Of a stretch of 15,607 nt of DNA, positions 7,677 to 15,605 are shown one piece after another. The position numbers and the translations under genes were made by a program. This DNA comes from an uncultured Clostridia bacterium (lineage in GTDB: Bacteria > Bacillota > Clostridia > TANB77 > CAG-508), in the NCBI GenBank assembly GCA_947630155.1, contig CANRGM010000025.1, positions 1 to 15,607 of the forward strand, given 5' to 3'. The first letter of the stretch is position 1. Every line of letters begins with the position of its first letter. The notes beneath the pieces were generated by a model that saw only the letters and a program-made list of their open reading frames with translations, ran no database searches and was not told where the DNA came from.

Positions 7677-7690
7677 GAGACAATTGTCTC
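7677..7690. promoter_or_regulatory. Perfect 14-bp palindrome, possible operator
   Basis: GAGACAATTGTCTC is a perfect palindrome. It lies about 45-57 nt downstream of the predicted transcription start and 25 nt before the start codon of the 235-codon gene, just upstream of its ribosome binding site. It could bind a dimeric repressor, perhaps the gene product itself, or form a small RNA hairpin. It does not match the LexA box or another operator I know. Confidence 0.4.
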
Positions 7691-7740
7691 ATTTGTTTAA
7701 ATGGATTCAATGTGCTATAGTACATAAGTACATTAACCAT

Positions 7741-7769
7741 ATTATACCATTTTATATCGCATTTATCAA
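7741..7769 (-). promoter_or_regulatory. Near-consensus sigma-A promoter for the 235-codon gene
   Basis: On the minus strand TTGATA (7769-7764) and TATAAT (7746-7741) are separated by exactly 17 nt. Tandem 8-bp repeats, AGTACATA then AGTACATT on the plus strand at 7719-7734, cover the expected transcription start and could be a regulator site. The leader before the ATG is about 80 nt. Confidence 0.8.
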
Positions 7770-7811
7770 GTAAATACCTAGTAATTATAGTAAATTTTTC
7801 AATTTTTCATA

Positions 7812-8102
7812 TTATGTAGTAACCATAATATATACAATTGCTACAATCTCTGCAATTAAAATGATTGGGAAACCTAGGAAAAACTTTGCTTTTTTAGTTT
7901 TGTGTTTAAATATGTACATCCCAGCAATTCCACCAATTCCTCCGCCTAACAAGACTAATGATAATAGGGTTGCCTCTGGAATTCTCCATGCTTCTCTTTT
8001 GGCTTTCCATTTATCAATTCCCATTGCAAAGAAGGCAATTAAATTTATTACAATCAAATATATTATTATATTTTTTAATCCTAAAATTTCAATTAATGGC
8101 AT
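7812..8102 (-). CDS. DUF1294 family small membrane protein
   Basis: This 96-residue integral membrane protein has three hydrophobic segments at about residues 9-29, 43-65 and 73-93. The DUF1294 pattern is clear: MGIDKWKAKREAWRIPEATL after the first helix, GGGIGGIAGM in the second, and FKHKTKKAKFFLGFP between the second and third. The conserved Asp, Trp, Arg-Ile-Pro-Glu and His-Lys-Thr residues are all present. The biochemical role of the family is unknown as far as I know. It starts 23 nt after the polC stop codon, with AAGGAGG ahead of the ATG, and has no obvious promoter, so it is probably cotranscribed with polC. Confidence 0.88.
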   Translation of the reverse strand: MPLIEILGLKNIIIYLIVINLIAFFAMGIDKWKAKREAWRIPEATLLSLVLLGGGIGGIAGMYIFKHKTKKAKFFLGFPIILIAEIVAIVYIMVTT

Positions 8103-8126
8103 TTTTTCCTCCTTATATGTAAATAT

Positions 8127-11100
8127 TCACCCAAATAAACTCATCTGATTACTCTGACTCATTCCATCCAAAACACCTACACTCTTCAAAGTCTCAATAG
8201 CAACTTTTCCAATTTTAGCACGAATCTTCATATCATCAATTGACATGAAAGTTCCATCTTGCCTTGCCTTAAATATATTCTCTGCATCAATTGGTCCAAG
8301 CCCTGGAATACTATCTAATGGCGGACGAATTCCTTCATCTTCCACCAAAAACTTTGAATGATGTGATTTATACAAATCTATAGGTAAAAAATTGATTCCT
8401 CTTTCATACATTTCAAGCACCAATTCCAAAACTGGATACATTTCCTGATCCTTATTTGATGCACTATTTCCTGCAAGTTCAATTTCTTTCATTTTATTTT
8501 TTACCCTATCTTTACCATGACACATTATTTCACTATCGAACTGCTTAGCTCTAATAGAAAAATATGCGCTATAGTAGGCCTTTGGAATATGAACTTTAAA
8601 CCATGCAATTCTAAAAGCCATTGTTACATAAGCAGCAGCATGCGCTTTTGGGAACATGTACTTAATTTTTTCACATGATTTTATATACCAATCAGGCACA
8701 TCATGTTCTTTCATCAAAGCTTTATATTCAGACCATTTTTCTGGATCTTTCAAGGCTTTTCCCTTACGAACTGTTTCCATTATTTTGAAAGCCGGATTTG
8801 GTGGCAATCCTTTTTTTATTAAGTAAATCATAATATCATCCCTACAGCAAATCGCCTCATTCAAAGTAACAGTTCCCTCTTGTATCAAAGTTTGAGCATT
8901 ATTTAACCACACATCTGTACCATGAGATAATCCTGAAATACGTATCAATTCATCAAAAGTAGTGGGTTTTGTATCTACAAGCATCCCCCTTACAAATTTT
9001 GTTCCAAACTCTGGAACCCCAAAACTTCCCACAGGTGATTTTATTTGTTCTGGAGTTAATCCTAATGCTTTTGTTGAAGAAAAAATTGACATTGTTTCTT
9101 TGTCATCAAGAGGAATTTTCTGTGGGTCAACACCTGTAATATCCTGAAGCATTCTTATAATTGTCGGATCATCATGGCCTAGAATATCTAATTTCAATAG
9201 GTTTTGATCTATAGAGTGATAATCAAAATGTGTAGTAATAATATCTGAATTAGGGTCATCTGCTGGATGTTGTATTGGGGTAAATTCATATATTTCTCTT
9301 CCCTTTGGAACAACAATAATTCCTCCAGGATGCTGTCCAGTTGTTCTTTTTATGCCAGTACAGCCTTCTGAAAGCCTTGAAATCTCTGCTCTGTTTACTG
9401 GAATTCCTCTTTCTTCATAATATTTTTGAACATAACCATATGCTGTTTTATCAGCTACTGTACCAACGGTTCCTGCTTTAAAAGTAGTTCCTTTACCAAA
9501 AATTACTTCAGTATATTTATGTGCTTTTGCCTGATATTCTCCTGAGAAATTCAAATCTATATCAGGCTCTTTATCTCCATTAAATCCAAGGAAGGTTTCA
9601 AATGGAATATCCATTCCATCTTTATCATATTTCTCACCACATTTAGGACAAACTTTATCTGGTAAATCAAACCCATTTTTATAGCCATAATCTGTAAAAT
9701 CTGAGTGTTTGCATTTAGGGCATCTATAATGAGGCGGAAGCGAATTAACCTCTGTAATTCCAGTCATATTAGCAACAAAAGATGAACCAACAGAACCTCT
9801 GGAACCAACTAAATATCCATCTTCATTTGATTTCCAAACAAGTTTCTGTGCTATAATATACATTACTGAAAACCCATTTTTAATTATAGAATCCAATTCC
9901 TTATCTAATCTCTCTTGAACTATTTCTGGCAACGGATCACCATATAATTCATGTGCTTTTGTATATGCTATATCTTTAATTGTTTGTTCACAATTATCAA
10001 TGTATGGTGGGCATTTTTCTGGTGATATTGGACTAATTCTTTCACACATATCCGCTATTTTATTTGTATTTTCTACTACAACTTCATACGCTTTTTTCTC
10101 TCCTAAATACTGAAACTCTTTTAGCATCTCTTCTGTTGTTCTTAAATATAAAGGAGCTTGTTCATCAGCATCATCAAAGCCTTGACCTGCCATTAAAATT
10201 CTTCTATAAACTTCATCTTGAGGATCCATAAAATGTACATCACATGTCGCTACAACTAATTTTCCAAGCTTTTCTCCCAAATTTACAATTCTTCTATTAA
10301 TATCCTCTAAAGCCTGAACATCTGGAACTGTTCCATTTCTAACCATAAACATATTATTTCCAGTAGGCTGTATTTCTAAATAATCATAATCACTTGCAAT
10401 TCTTTCTATTTCTTCATCTGATTTTCCACCTATTATCGCTCTATATAACTCCCCAGCTTCACATGCACTACCTAATATTAATCCTTCTGAATATTTTTTA
10501 TAAATAGATTTTAATATACGAGGTTTTCTATAAAAATAATGTAAATGGGAAATTGATATTAATTTATATAGATTTTTCAATCCTACATAATCTTTTGCAA
10601 GTATTATTGCATGATATGTTGGAAGTTTTTTATACATTTCTTTTGAATCATCTTCATCTGTAACTATATCTATATCATCAATTGTTTTTACACCTTTTTC
10701 TTTTAGCATATCTATCATTATGTTAAATACCTTTACAGTTGTATCAACATCATCTAATGCTCTATGTGCCACTTCTACTTTAATTCCGAGTTTTTCAGCA
10801 ATTAACCCTAGCTTATATTTTTTGAAATCTGGAAATAGGACTTTTGCCAATCTTAAAGTATCTAAATATGTATTATTCAACTCATATCCCAATAATTTAC
10901 CATGATATTTCAAAAATGGAATATCAAAATCTGCATTATGAGCAACCAAAACAGAATCCCCTATGAATTCCAGAATTTTAGGAAATACCTGTTCAATTGT
11001 TTCTGCATCTTTTACCATATCATCTGTTATATGAGTAACCTCCACAACCTCTGGTGGAATTGGTTTCTCTGGATTTACAAAACATCCAAATTTATCTATT

Positions 11101-12638
11101 ACCTCACCATTTTTAACCTTCATTATTCCAACTTCAGTTATTTTATCTGTTCTAAAGGCAAGGCCTGTTGTTTCTAAATCAAGAACACAATATGTTGTAT
11201 CTATTTCCTGACCGCGTGAGCATGTAACTATTGGAGTTTTATCAGGAACTAAATATGCCTCAACTCCATATATAACTTTCATATCAGGATTATTAAACCC
11301 TAATAACTTATGAGCTTCTGGGAAAGCTTGTACAACACCATGATCTGTTATAGCAATAGATTTCATTCCCCATTTCATAGCTCTTTTTATTAAATCTTTT
11401 GCAGATGTCATTGCATCCATCTGACTCATTTGAGTATGCATATGTAACTCAACTCTTTTTACTGGGCTTTCATCATTTCTTACAACCTTTTTCATCCCTG
11501 AAGTTTCAATAACAACATTTGCTATTGCACCCAATTCTTTCGCAAATGGGTCAAATTGCACATTTGCAGATACTTTTACACCTTTTGCATTTTTTAATCT
11601 TTTTATTACATCTTTACTTTTATCTGCTTCAGCAAAAATTTTACATGTTATAGTACTACTTCCATCATATACATCAAAAGGAATTAATATTTTTCCTGTT
11701 TTCAATTCTCTTGTGTCACCCATGTGTACAATTTCGCCCTCAATACAAGCCTTTCCTGTATCCACTGATAAATCTACTATTTTTAATAGAGAGTCTTTTA
11801 TATTAGTATTTCTTCCATAAATCAATGGAGATGGCTGATCATCTTCTACACCTTTAGACATTGCTTCATTAGGTATATTTTGAGTTCCTTGAGGATTTAT
11901 ATTTGGTGTTTTATTTGGTTCAGATTGATTTACAGAGCCACTTTTTTCAACACCTACTGCTCCATTTGTAGTTTGCACATTAGTATTTTGATTTGAATTT
12001 CTTCTAGATAACAATTCTTGTTCCCTAGCCTCAACCTTTTTTCGTTCTTCTTCCATTGCTTCTTTTCGCTGTTGTATAGCTTCTGCATTTGCTCTTTTAA
12101 TTGCCTCTTCTTCAAGTCTTCTAGCGTTTTCCTTGTATTCCTCAACTCTCTCTTTAGATTCATTATCAAAGTATTTTATCTTATATCTTTTTCCATAAAT
12201 ATTATAAATAATCTCAGAAAAAGTATTATCCATACCTCTTGCATATAGTATTTCTGAGCCTTTTAATTGTAAATCTACTTTTATTACATTATTATCTTCC
12301 AATTGAATTGTAGAATTTCTAAGAATGGCTTTTACAGATGGATATTTATACGCCATGTAATTTATAATATCTTGCCATTTTGATGAAATATCCAATTCCA
12401 CTTCACATGTATATTCTATTTTCACAATAACAATTTCAAATTTGAATCTTTCAATCAAATATAGTTCGAAATTATGTACATCTTTTATATCTATTAATAC
12501 ATCTGATTTAAGCAAAATCTCAAACCTATTGGTTTTTTTATATAAATTTGCTTTTTTTATTATTGCTTTTTTAATATTTCCACCGTTTTGGAAATCTGCA
12601 AATACTTCTTCTATAAGTTTTTCTATAACATTGCTCAT
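8127..12638 (-). CDS. polC: DNA polymerase III alpha subunit, PolC type
   Basis: This is the replicative polymerase of low-GC Gram-positives, 1503 residues against 1437 in B. subtilis. In order: N-terminal domains (1-155), a charged predicted coiled coil (about 158-212), a Ser/Asn/Gln/Pro-rich linker (about 213-270), an OB-fold (about 285-380), and a PHP domain split by a proofreading exonuclease. PHP motifs are HMHTQ (399-403), DHG (432-434) and TCDVHF (798-803). The DEDDh exonuclease shows DLET (487-490), HNADFD (567-572) and HRALDD (625-630). The polymerase domain has a zinc site, Cys973/Cys976 with Cys997/Cys1000, and the catalytic pair Asp1026/Asp1028 in PDIDLNFSG. The C-terminus ends QSNQMSLFG, where QMSLFG resembles a beta-clamp-binding peptide. 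The extra length over B. subtilis lies largely in the N-terminal coil and linker. The ATG at 12638 follows AAGGAAG with a rather long spacer. Confidence 0.98.
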   Translation of the reverse strand: MSNVIEKLIEEVFADFQNGGNIKKAIIKKANLYKKTNRFEILLKSDVLIDIKDVHNFELYLIERFKFEIVIVKIEYTCEVELDISSKWQDIINYMAYKYPSVKAILRNSTIQLEDNNVIKVDLQLKGSEILYARGMDNTFSEIIYNIYGKRYKIKYFDNESKERVEEYKENARRLEEEAIKRANAEAIQQRKEAMEEERKKVEAREQELLSRRNSNQNTNVQTTNGAVGVEKSGSVNQSEPNKTPNINPQGTQNIPNEAMSKGVEDDQPSPLIYGRNTNIKDSLLKIVDLSVDTGKACIEGEIVHMGDTRELKTGKILIPFDVYDGSSTITCKIFAEADKSKDVIKRLKNAKGVKVSANVQFDPFAKELGAIANVVIETSGMKKVVRNDESPVKRVELHMHTQMSQMDAMTSAKDLIKRAMKWGMKSIAITDHGVVQAFPEAHKLLGFNNPDMKVIYGVEAYLVPDKTPIVTCSRGQEIDTTYCVLDLETTGLAFRTDKITEVGIMKVKNGEVIDKFGCFVNPEKPIPPEVVEVTHITDDMVKDAETIEQVFPKILEFIGDSVLVAHNADFDIPFLKYHGKLLGYELNNTYLDTLRLAKVLFPDFKKYKLGLIAEKLGIKVEVAHRALDDVDTTVKVFNIMIDMLKEKGVKTIDDIDIVTDEDDSKEMYKKLPTYHAIILAKDYVGLKNLYKLISISHLHYFYRKPRILKSIYKKYSEGLILGSACEAGELYRAIIGGKSDEEIERIASDYDYLEIQPTGNNMFMVRNGTVPDVQALEDINRRIVNLGEKLGKLVVATCDVHFMDPQDEVYRRILMAGQGFDDADEQAPLYLRTTEEMLKEFQYLGEKKAYEVVVENTNKIADMCERISPISPEKCPPYIDNCEQTIKDIAYTKAHELYGDPLPEIVQERLDKELDSIIKNGFSVMYIIAQKLVWKSNEDGYLVGSRGSVGSSFVANMTGITEVNSLPPHYRCPKCKHSDFTDYGYKNGFDLPDKVCPKCGEKYDKDGMDIPFETFLGFNGDKEPDIDLNFSGEYQAKAHKYTEVIFGKGTTFKAGTVGTVADKTAYGYVQKYYEERGIPVNRAEISRLSEGCTGIKRTTGQHPGGIIVVPKGREIYEFTPIQHPADDPNSDIITTHFDYHSIDQNLLKLDILGHDDPTIIRMLQDITGVDPQKIPLDDKETMSIFSSTKALGLTPEQIKSPVGSFGVPEFGTKFVRGMLVDTKPTTFDELIRISGLSHGTDVWLNNAQTLIQEGTVTLNEAICCRDDIMIYLIKKGLPPNPAFKIMETVRKGKALKDPEKWSEYKALMKEHDVPDWYIKSCEKIKYMFPKAHAAAYVTMAFRIAWFKVHIPKAYYSAYFSIRAKQFDSEIMCHGKDRVKNKMKEIELAGNSASNKDQEMYPVLELVLEMYERGINFLPIDLYKSHHSKFLVEDEGIRPPLDSIPGLGPIDAENIFKARQDGTFMSIDDMKIRAKIGKVAIETLKSVGVLDGMSQSNQMSLFG

Positions 12639-12715
12639 TTTTTATATGACTTCCTTTTTATTTATTTTAACCGACTTCATTTATATTTGTATTTTAGCAT
12701 ATATTATCAATTTTC

Positions 12716-12743
12716 ACTATATTTTTTTTAAATTTTTTATCAA
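12716..12743 (-). promoter_or_regulatory. Candidate promoter for polC
   Basis: On the minus strand TTGATA (12743-12738) and TATAGT (12721-12716) are separated by 16 nt, starting at the foot of the upstream terminator hairpin and about 80 nt before the polC start. The whole region is very AT-rich, so other hexamers could serve. Confidence 0.4.
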
Positions 12744-12785
12744 AAGTTAAAAGCCACAGTGTAATAATCTGTGACTTTTAACTTT
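12743..12785 (-). terminator. Terminator hairpin after the lipoprotein gene
   Basis: The arms 12743-12759 (aaagttaaaagccacag) and 12769-12785 pair over 17 positions with a single G-U wobble (C12754 against T12774) and a 9-nt loop. On the minus strand the 3' arm ends in a T-rich run, but a long uninterrupted U-tract is missing. It lies about 30 nt beyond the lipoprotein stop codon. Confidence 0.6.
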
Positions 12786-12815
12786 CTCTAAGAATAATTT
12801 TTATATTCATAAATA

Positions 12816-13478
12816 TTAATGATTAAATACTAAATTTCTCCATTGTATCTCAGATACTTTTCCATCTTTATCAACTGTAAATTCATATGATCTATATATT
12901 TCTTCAGATTCATATGTGTATTTTGTATACCCTAATTCTTCTGCTGTGTATGTATCTTCGGTTTCACCAAATACTTCCTTAACATCATCATATGATGAAC
13001 CTAATTTAATTCCTCCACAAACCTCTATATTCAAATCTAAAACTTCTTGTGGTATTTTGTCATATTGGTATTCTCCTATATCTATACCACCAATAACAGC
13101 ATCTGCCACGGTTATTTTATCGTCTGTTGGATTAAATGGAGTAATATTACATACTATTTTATCATCTGAATTGTATATAGAACCTGCTCCAATCATGTAT
13201 GTATTCTTTGATACTTCTTGATCTAGTACTTTTGATGATTGTTTAAGTCCAACTTTTGATACATCAGAAATCTTATCTCCTGCATTGAATTTTTCTCCAT
13301 CAATAATTATAAAATAATTGTTGTTATCATTTATTGCACTTACTTCTTCTTTTTCAACAACTTCTTCCTCGTTTTCCTCTTTACTAGATACATCTTTTTG
13401 GTTTCCGCAACCTGTTAATACTATTAGCATTAAAGCTAAAACTGCTATTAATCTTAATAATAATTTTTTGTTTTTCAT
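12816..13478 (-). CDS. Putative lipoprotein of unknown function
   Basis: This 220-residue secreted protein starts with a type II signal peptide: basic KNKK, a hydrophobic stretch, and the lipobox LTGC with the lipidated Cys24. An acidic linker follows (about 30-50, KEENEEEVVEKEE), typical of lipoproteins that hold a domain away from the membrane. The folded part runs from about residue 53. Its C-terminal region contains LGSSYDDVKEVFGETEDTY, and a G-x-S-x-x-D-V-x-x-x-F-G-E pattern of this kind is common in small secreted domains with a PepSY/BamE-like look. No enzymatic motif is visible. The ATG at 13478 follows AAGGAGGAAAAA. It has its own promoter and a downstream hairpin, so it is probably monocistronic or a weak operon partner of the upstream methyltransferase. 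Confidence 0.85.
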   Translation of the reverse strand: MKNKKLLLRLIAVLALMLIVLTGCGNQKDVSSKEENEEEVVEKEEVSAINDNNNYFIIIDGEKFNAGDKISDVSKVGLKQSSKVLDQEVSKNTYMIGAGSIYNSDDKIVCNITPFNPTDDKITVADAVIGGIDIGEYQYDKIPQEVLDLNIEVCGGIKLGSSYDDVKEVFGETEDTYTAEELGYTKYTYESEEIYRSYEFTVDKDGKVSEIQWRNLVFNH

Positions 13479-13516
13479 TTTTTCCTCCTTAATATTTTTA
13501 ATTTATATGCATTACT

Positions 13517-13545
13517 ATTTTAACATAGTTAGTGATTTATTGCAA
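13517..13545 (-). promoter_or_regulatory. Promoter for the lipoprotein gene
   Basis: On the minus strand TTGCAA (13545-13540) and TAAAAT (13522-13517) are separated by 17 nt, about 40 nt upstream of the lipoprotein start. Confidence 0.55.
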
Positions 13546-13589
13546 TATATATTTTTTCAAAAATTCAGTATTATCAACGGTTTGTGAGA

Positions 13590-14954
13590 TTACTTGAGAC
13601 ATAACAACGTGCAGCACTCAACACTACTAGTAAAAGGAAACATATCCACTGGTTGCACTTCCACAACATCATACATCTCCTCCATTAACTTCAAATCTCT
13701 CACCATAGTAGCAGGATTACAACTAATATACACAACTTTGCTAGTCTTCAATTTCAAAATATTTTCAATAGTTTTCTCATCAAGTCCACGTCTTGGTGGA
13801 TCCACAATAATAACATCTGGTCTTACCTTATGTTTTTTTATCAATTCTTCAAATGCATCTTCAACATCTCCACATAAAAATTCAATATTCTCAATATTAT
13901 TTAAATTTGCATTAACCTTAGCATCTTCAATTGCCTGTTTCACAATTTCAATACCATACACTTTTTTAGCATATTTTGAAGCAAAAATTCCAATAGTACC
14001 AATACCACAATATAAATCACAAACTATATCATCCTTAGTAATATTAGCCTTTTCAATTGCAATATTATAAAGAGCCTCTGCCTGAATCGGATTAACCTGA
14101 TAGAATGACATTGGTGAAATTTTAAAAATGAAATCTCCTAATCTATCTGTAATATATCCCCTACCTACTATTGCCCTATTTCTTTCTCCCATGATTACAT
14201 TTGTATTCTTAGTATTTATGCTTTTTACGACTGTTTTTACCTTAGGGAATTCACCAATGATGTTGTTTGCAATAGTTAGTTCATGAGGCATCTCTTTTCC
14301 ATTTATGACCAATATTACCATAACCTCATTTGTCTGAATACCAACTTTTGTAATTATATGCCTAACTAACCCCTTTCCAGTATTTTCATTATAAGCACTA
14401 ACTCCGAATTTTTTCATCTGATTTATTACAAACTCTGCTATATTAAACGAAATTGTTTTTTGAATCTTACAATCCTGTACAGGAATAATATCATGTGTTC
14501 TTTTGGCAAACACTCCATATATAATTTCCCCATTTTTATCTGTACCAACAGGGTATTGTGCTTTATTTCTGTAATTATATGGATTTCCCATTCCTAAAAC
14601 ACTTTTAACTTTTATTTTATTAGTCAAAGTCTTATTTATTAAATTTTGAACCTTTTCTTGTTTTATATCCAAAGTTTTATCATAATCAATATGACGCATA
14701 CTGCATCCTCCACATCTTTTATATGTAGGGCAATCAGGTTCACATCTATATTCTGTTCTCTCTATAATTTCAATAATTTTAGCAAAAGCATGTGATGATG
14801 TAGTCTTTAATATGAGGATTTTACATTTTTCGCCTTTAATAGCTCCTTGTACAAATATTGTATAATTATCTATTTTTGCAATTCCTTCATCTTCTAAGCC
14901 ATTATCTATGATGTTGACTATGTATTCTTTATTCTTTTGCACAGGGATTTCCAT
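13590..14954 (-). CDS. rlmD: 23S rRNA (uracil-5-)-methyltransferase, RlmD/RlmCD (RumA) family
   Basis: This SAM-dependent enzyme methylates C5 of uridine in 23S rRNA. Its 454 residues show an N-terminal TRAM domain (about 1-65) and a 4Fe-4S site with the RumA spacing Cys75-x5-Cys81-x2-Cys84 plus Cys162. The Rossmann methyltransferase domain has the SAM loop DLYCGIGTIG (313-322), DPPRRGLD (385-392), the catalytic nucleophile Cys412 in SCNPAT, and the general base Glu446 in SSVECC. In Firmicutes one such enzyme (RlmCD) modifies both sites served by RlmC and RlmD in E. coli, so the exact target is uncertain. I chose the ATG at 14954 over a GTG at 14963, because the AGGAG ribosome binding site directly abuts the GTG but lies 8 nt from the ATG. 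Confidence 0.92.
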   Translation of the reverse strand: MEIPVQKNKEYIVNIIDNGLEDEGIAKIDNYTIFVQGAIKGEKCKILILKTTSSHAFAKIIEIIERTEYRCEPDCPTYKRCGGCSMRHIDYDKTLDIKQEKVQNLINKTLTNKIKVKSVLGMGNPYNYRNKAQYPVGTDKNGEIIYGVFAKRTHDIIPVQDCKIQKTISFNIAEFVINQMKKFGVSAYNENTGKGLVRHIITKVGIQTNEVMVILVINGKEMPHELTIANNIIGEFPKVKTVVKSINTKNTNVIMGERNRAIVGRGYITDRLGDFIFKISPMSFYQVNPIQAEALYNIAIEKANITKDDIVCDLYCGIGTIGIFASKYAKKVYGIEIVKQAIEDAKVNANLNNIENIEFLCGDVEDAFEELIKKHKVRPDVIIVDPPRRGLDEKTIENILKLKTSKVVYISCNPATMVRDLKLMEEMYDVVEVQPVDMFPFTSSVECCTLLCLK

Positions 14955-15014
14955 ACATCTCACTCCTTTTTTATAATTTTTTAGTTTTATATTCTCATCA
15001 AATTACGTATATTT

Positions 15015-15044
15015 ATTATAACATATTACAAATACTACTGGCAA
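15015..15044 (-). promoter_or_regulatory. Promoter for rlmD
   Basis: On the minus strand TTGCCA (15044-15039) and a perfect TATAAT (15020-15015) are separated by 18 nt, about 60 nt upstream of the rlmD start. It is divergent from the tRNA-Leu promoter, with only about 30 nt between their -35 boxes. Confidence 0.7.
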
Positions 15045-15076
15045 TACAGCTTTTAGAAAAATTATTAGAAAAACTA

Positions 15077-15106
15077 TTGACAATTTATCAGCAAGTATGG
15101 TAATAT
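15077..15106 (+). promoter_or_regulatory. Promoter for tRNA-Leu
   Basis: A perfect TTGACA (15077-15082) is followed after 18 nt by TAATAT (15101-15106). The predicted start lies within a few bases of the mature tRNA 5' end at 15119, giving a very short 5' leader. Confidence 0.8.
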
Positions 15107-15118
15107 TAATTTTGTAAT

Positions 15119-15202
15119 GCGGATGTGGCGGAATTGGCAGACGCGCTGGTCTTAGGAACCAGTGTCAACGACGTGGGGGTTCAAGTCCCTTCATCCGCAC
15201 CA
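15119..15202 (+). tRNA. tRNA-Leu (anticodon UAG)
   Basis: This complete class II tRNA folds well. The acceptor stem GCGGATG pairs with CATCCGC (15192-15198), with discriminator A15199 and CCA encoded at 15200-15202. The anticodon stem CTGGT/ACCAG encloses the loop CTTAGGA, giving anticodon TAG at 15153-15155, which reads CUN leucine codons. A long variable arm (GTCAACGACGT region) and the T-loop GGTTCAAGTCC follow. The D-loop contains the usual GG (GAATTGGCAGAC). It is the only plus-strand gene in the window. Confidence 0.97.
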
Positions 15203-15211
15203 TTTATATTA

Positions 15212-15247
15212 AAAATCTCTTGAATTTTCAGTAGTTTAAGAGATTTT
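15212..15247 (+). terminator. Terminator of tRNA-Leu
   Basis: The arm AAAATCTCTTGAA (15212-15224) pairs with TTTAAGAGATTTT (15235-15247) over 13 positions with one G-U wobble and a 10-nt loop. A T-rich stretch (ATTTTGGTTTTGG) follows. It starts 10 nt after the encoded CCA. Confidence 0.75.
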
Positions 15248-15279
15248 ATTTTGGTTTTGGTGTAATTTTGGTGTCAATA

Positions 15280-15352
15280 TTGTCAATGGGGACGGAGATT
15301 TTTGACACACCTTTTTATTTATTGTGTCAAAAATCTCCGTCCCCATTGACAA
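15280..15352. repeat. Perfect 30-bp inverted repeat, foldback REP/MITE-like element
   Basis: The arms 15280-15309 and 15323-15352 are exact reverse complements around a 13-nt loop, with the core GGGGACGGAGATTTTTGACA. Near-identical GGGGACGG...TTGACA units are, from memory, dispersed in Clostridia and often linked to IS200-like REP-associated transposases; I cannot verify that here. The stem far exceeds a normal terminator and lacks a U-tract on either side. The minus-strand small ORF ends inside it. A mobile or REP-like element is the best explanation. Confidence 0.65.
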
Positions 15353-15503
15353 AAAAAACTTCTGCATTGTGTGTGTGCTGAGTTTCTCCCTGCATTGCTA
15401 CAGAAAGCTCTACAGCAACCTTTGCTGCTTTCCGGTTTCCCAGATACTCTTCCAGAACCTTCTGGATTCCATGAACATCGTTCAAAACCGTTGTTTTTTT
15501 CAT
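15327..15503 (-). CDS. Small ORF of 58 codons, probably a gene truncated by the inverted repeat
   Basis: The frame opens with ATG at 15503 behind a textbook AAGGAGGAAACTATC ribosome binding site. It encodes MKKTTVLNDVHGIQKVLEEY and continues through an Ala/Val-rich helix (NRKAAKVAVELSVAMQGE) and a polar stretch (TQHTHNAEV). The last ten or so codons fall in the inverted repeat, where a TGA at 15327-15329 ends it. Codon use (CTG, CAG, CGG, GGA) is more GC-rich than its neighbours. The native C-terminus was therefore probably replaced when the repeat inserted or recombined. I do not recognise the family. It may be the N-terminal remnant of a transferred gene or a small functional protein. Confidence 0.55.
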   Translation of the reverse strand: MKKTTVLNDVHGIQKVLEEYLGNRKAAKVAVELSVAMQGETQHTHNAEVFFVNGDGDF

Positions 15504-15576
15504 GATAGTTTCCTCCTTAAAACTTTAATAAAAATTTTTGGTTGAACGAACAGTGCATTCTTTCGAATACATTATA

Positions 15577-15605
15577 CTTATACCACATTATGTTAATTTT
15601 TGCAA
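15577..15605 (-). promoter_or_regulatory. Candidate promoter for the 58-codon ORF
   Basis: On the minus strand TTGCAA (15605-15600) is followed after 17 nt by TATAAG (15582-15577), preceded by TGG to give an extended -10. A TATAAT also lies directly downstream at 15576-15571. The leader to the ATG is about 65 nt. Confidence 0.5.

Noticed and set aside
12018..12248. Plus-strand open frames opposite polC (also at 10902-11177, 12442-12750 and elsewhere)
   Set aside because: They are antisense to well-conserved domains of a full-length polC, lack ribosome binding sites, and have the Phe/Ile/Ser/Cys-rich composition expected of antisense shadows.
15541..15568. LexA-like box near GAACGAACAGTGCATTC
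   Set aside because: The Firmicutes SOS box needs CGAAC-N4-GTTCG. Here the second half reads CATTC, so the match is too poor.
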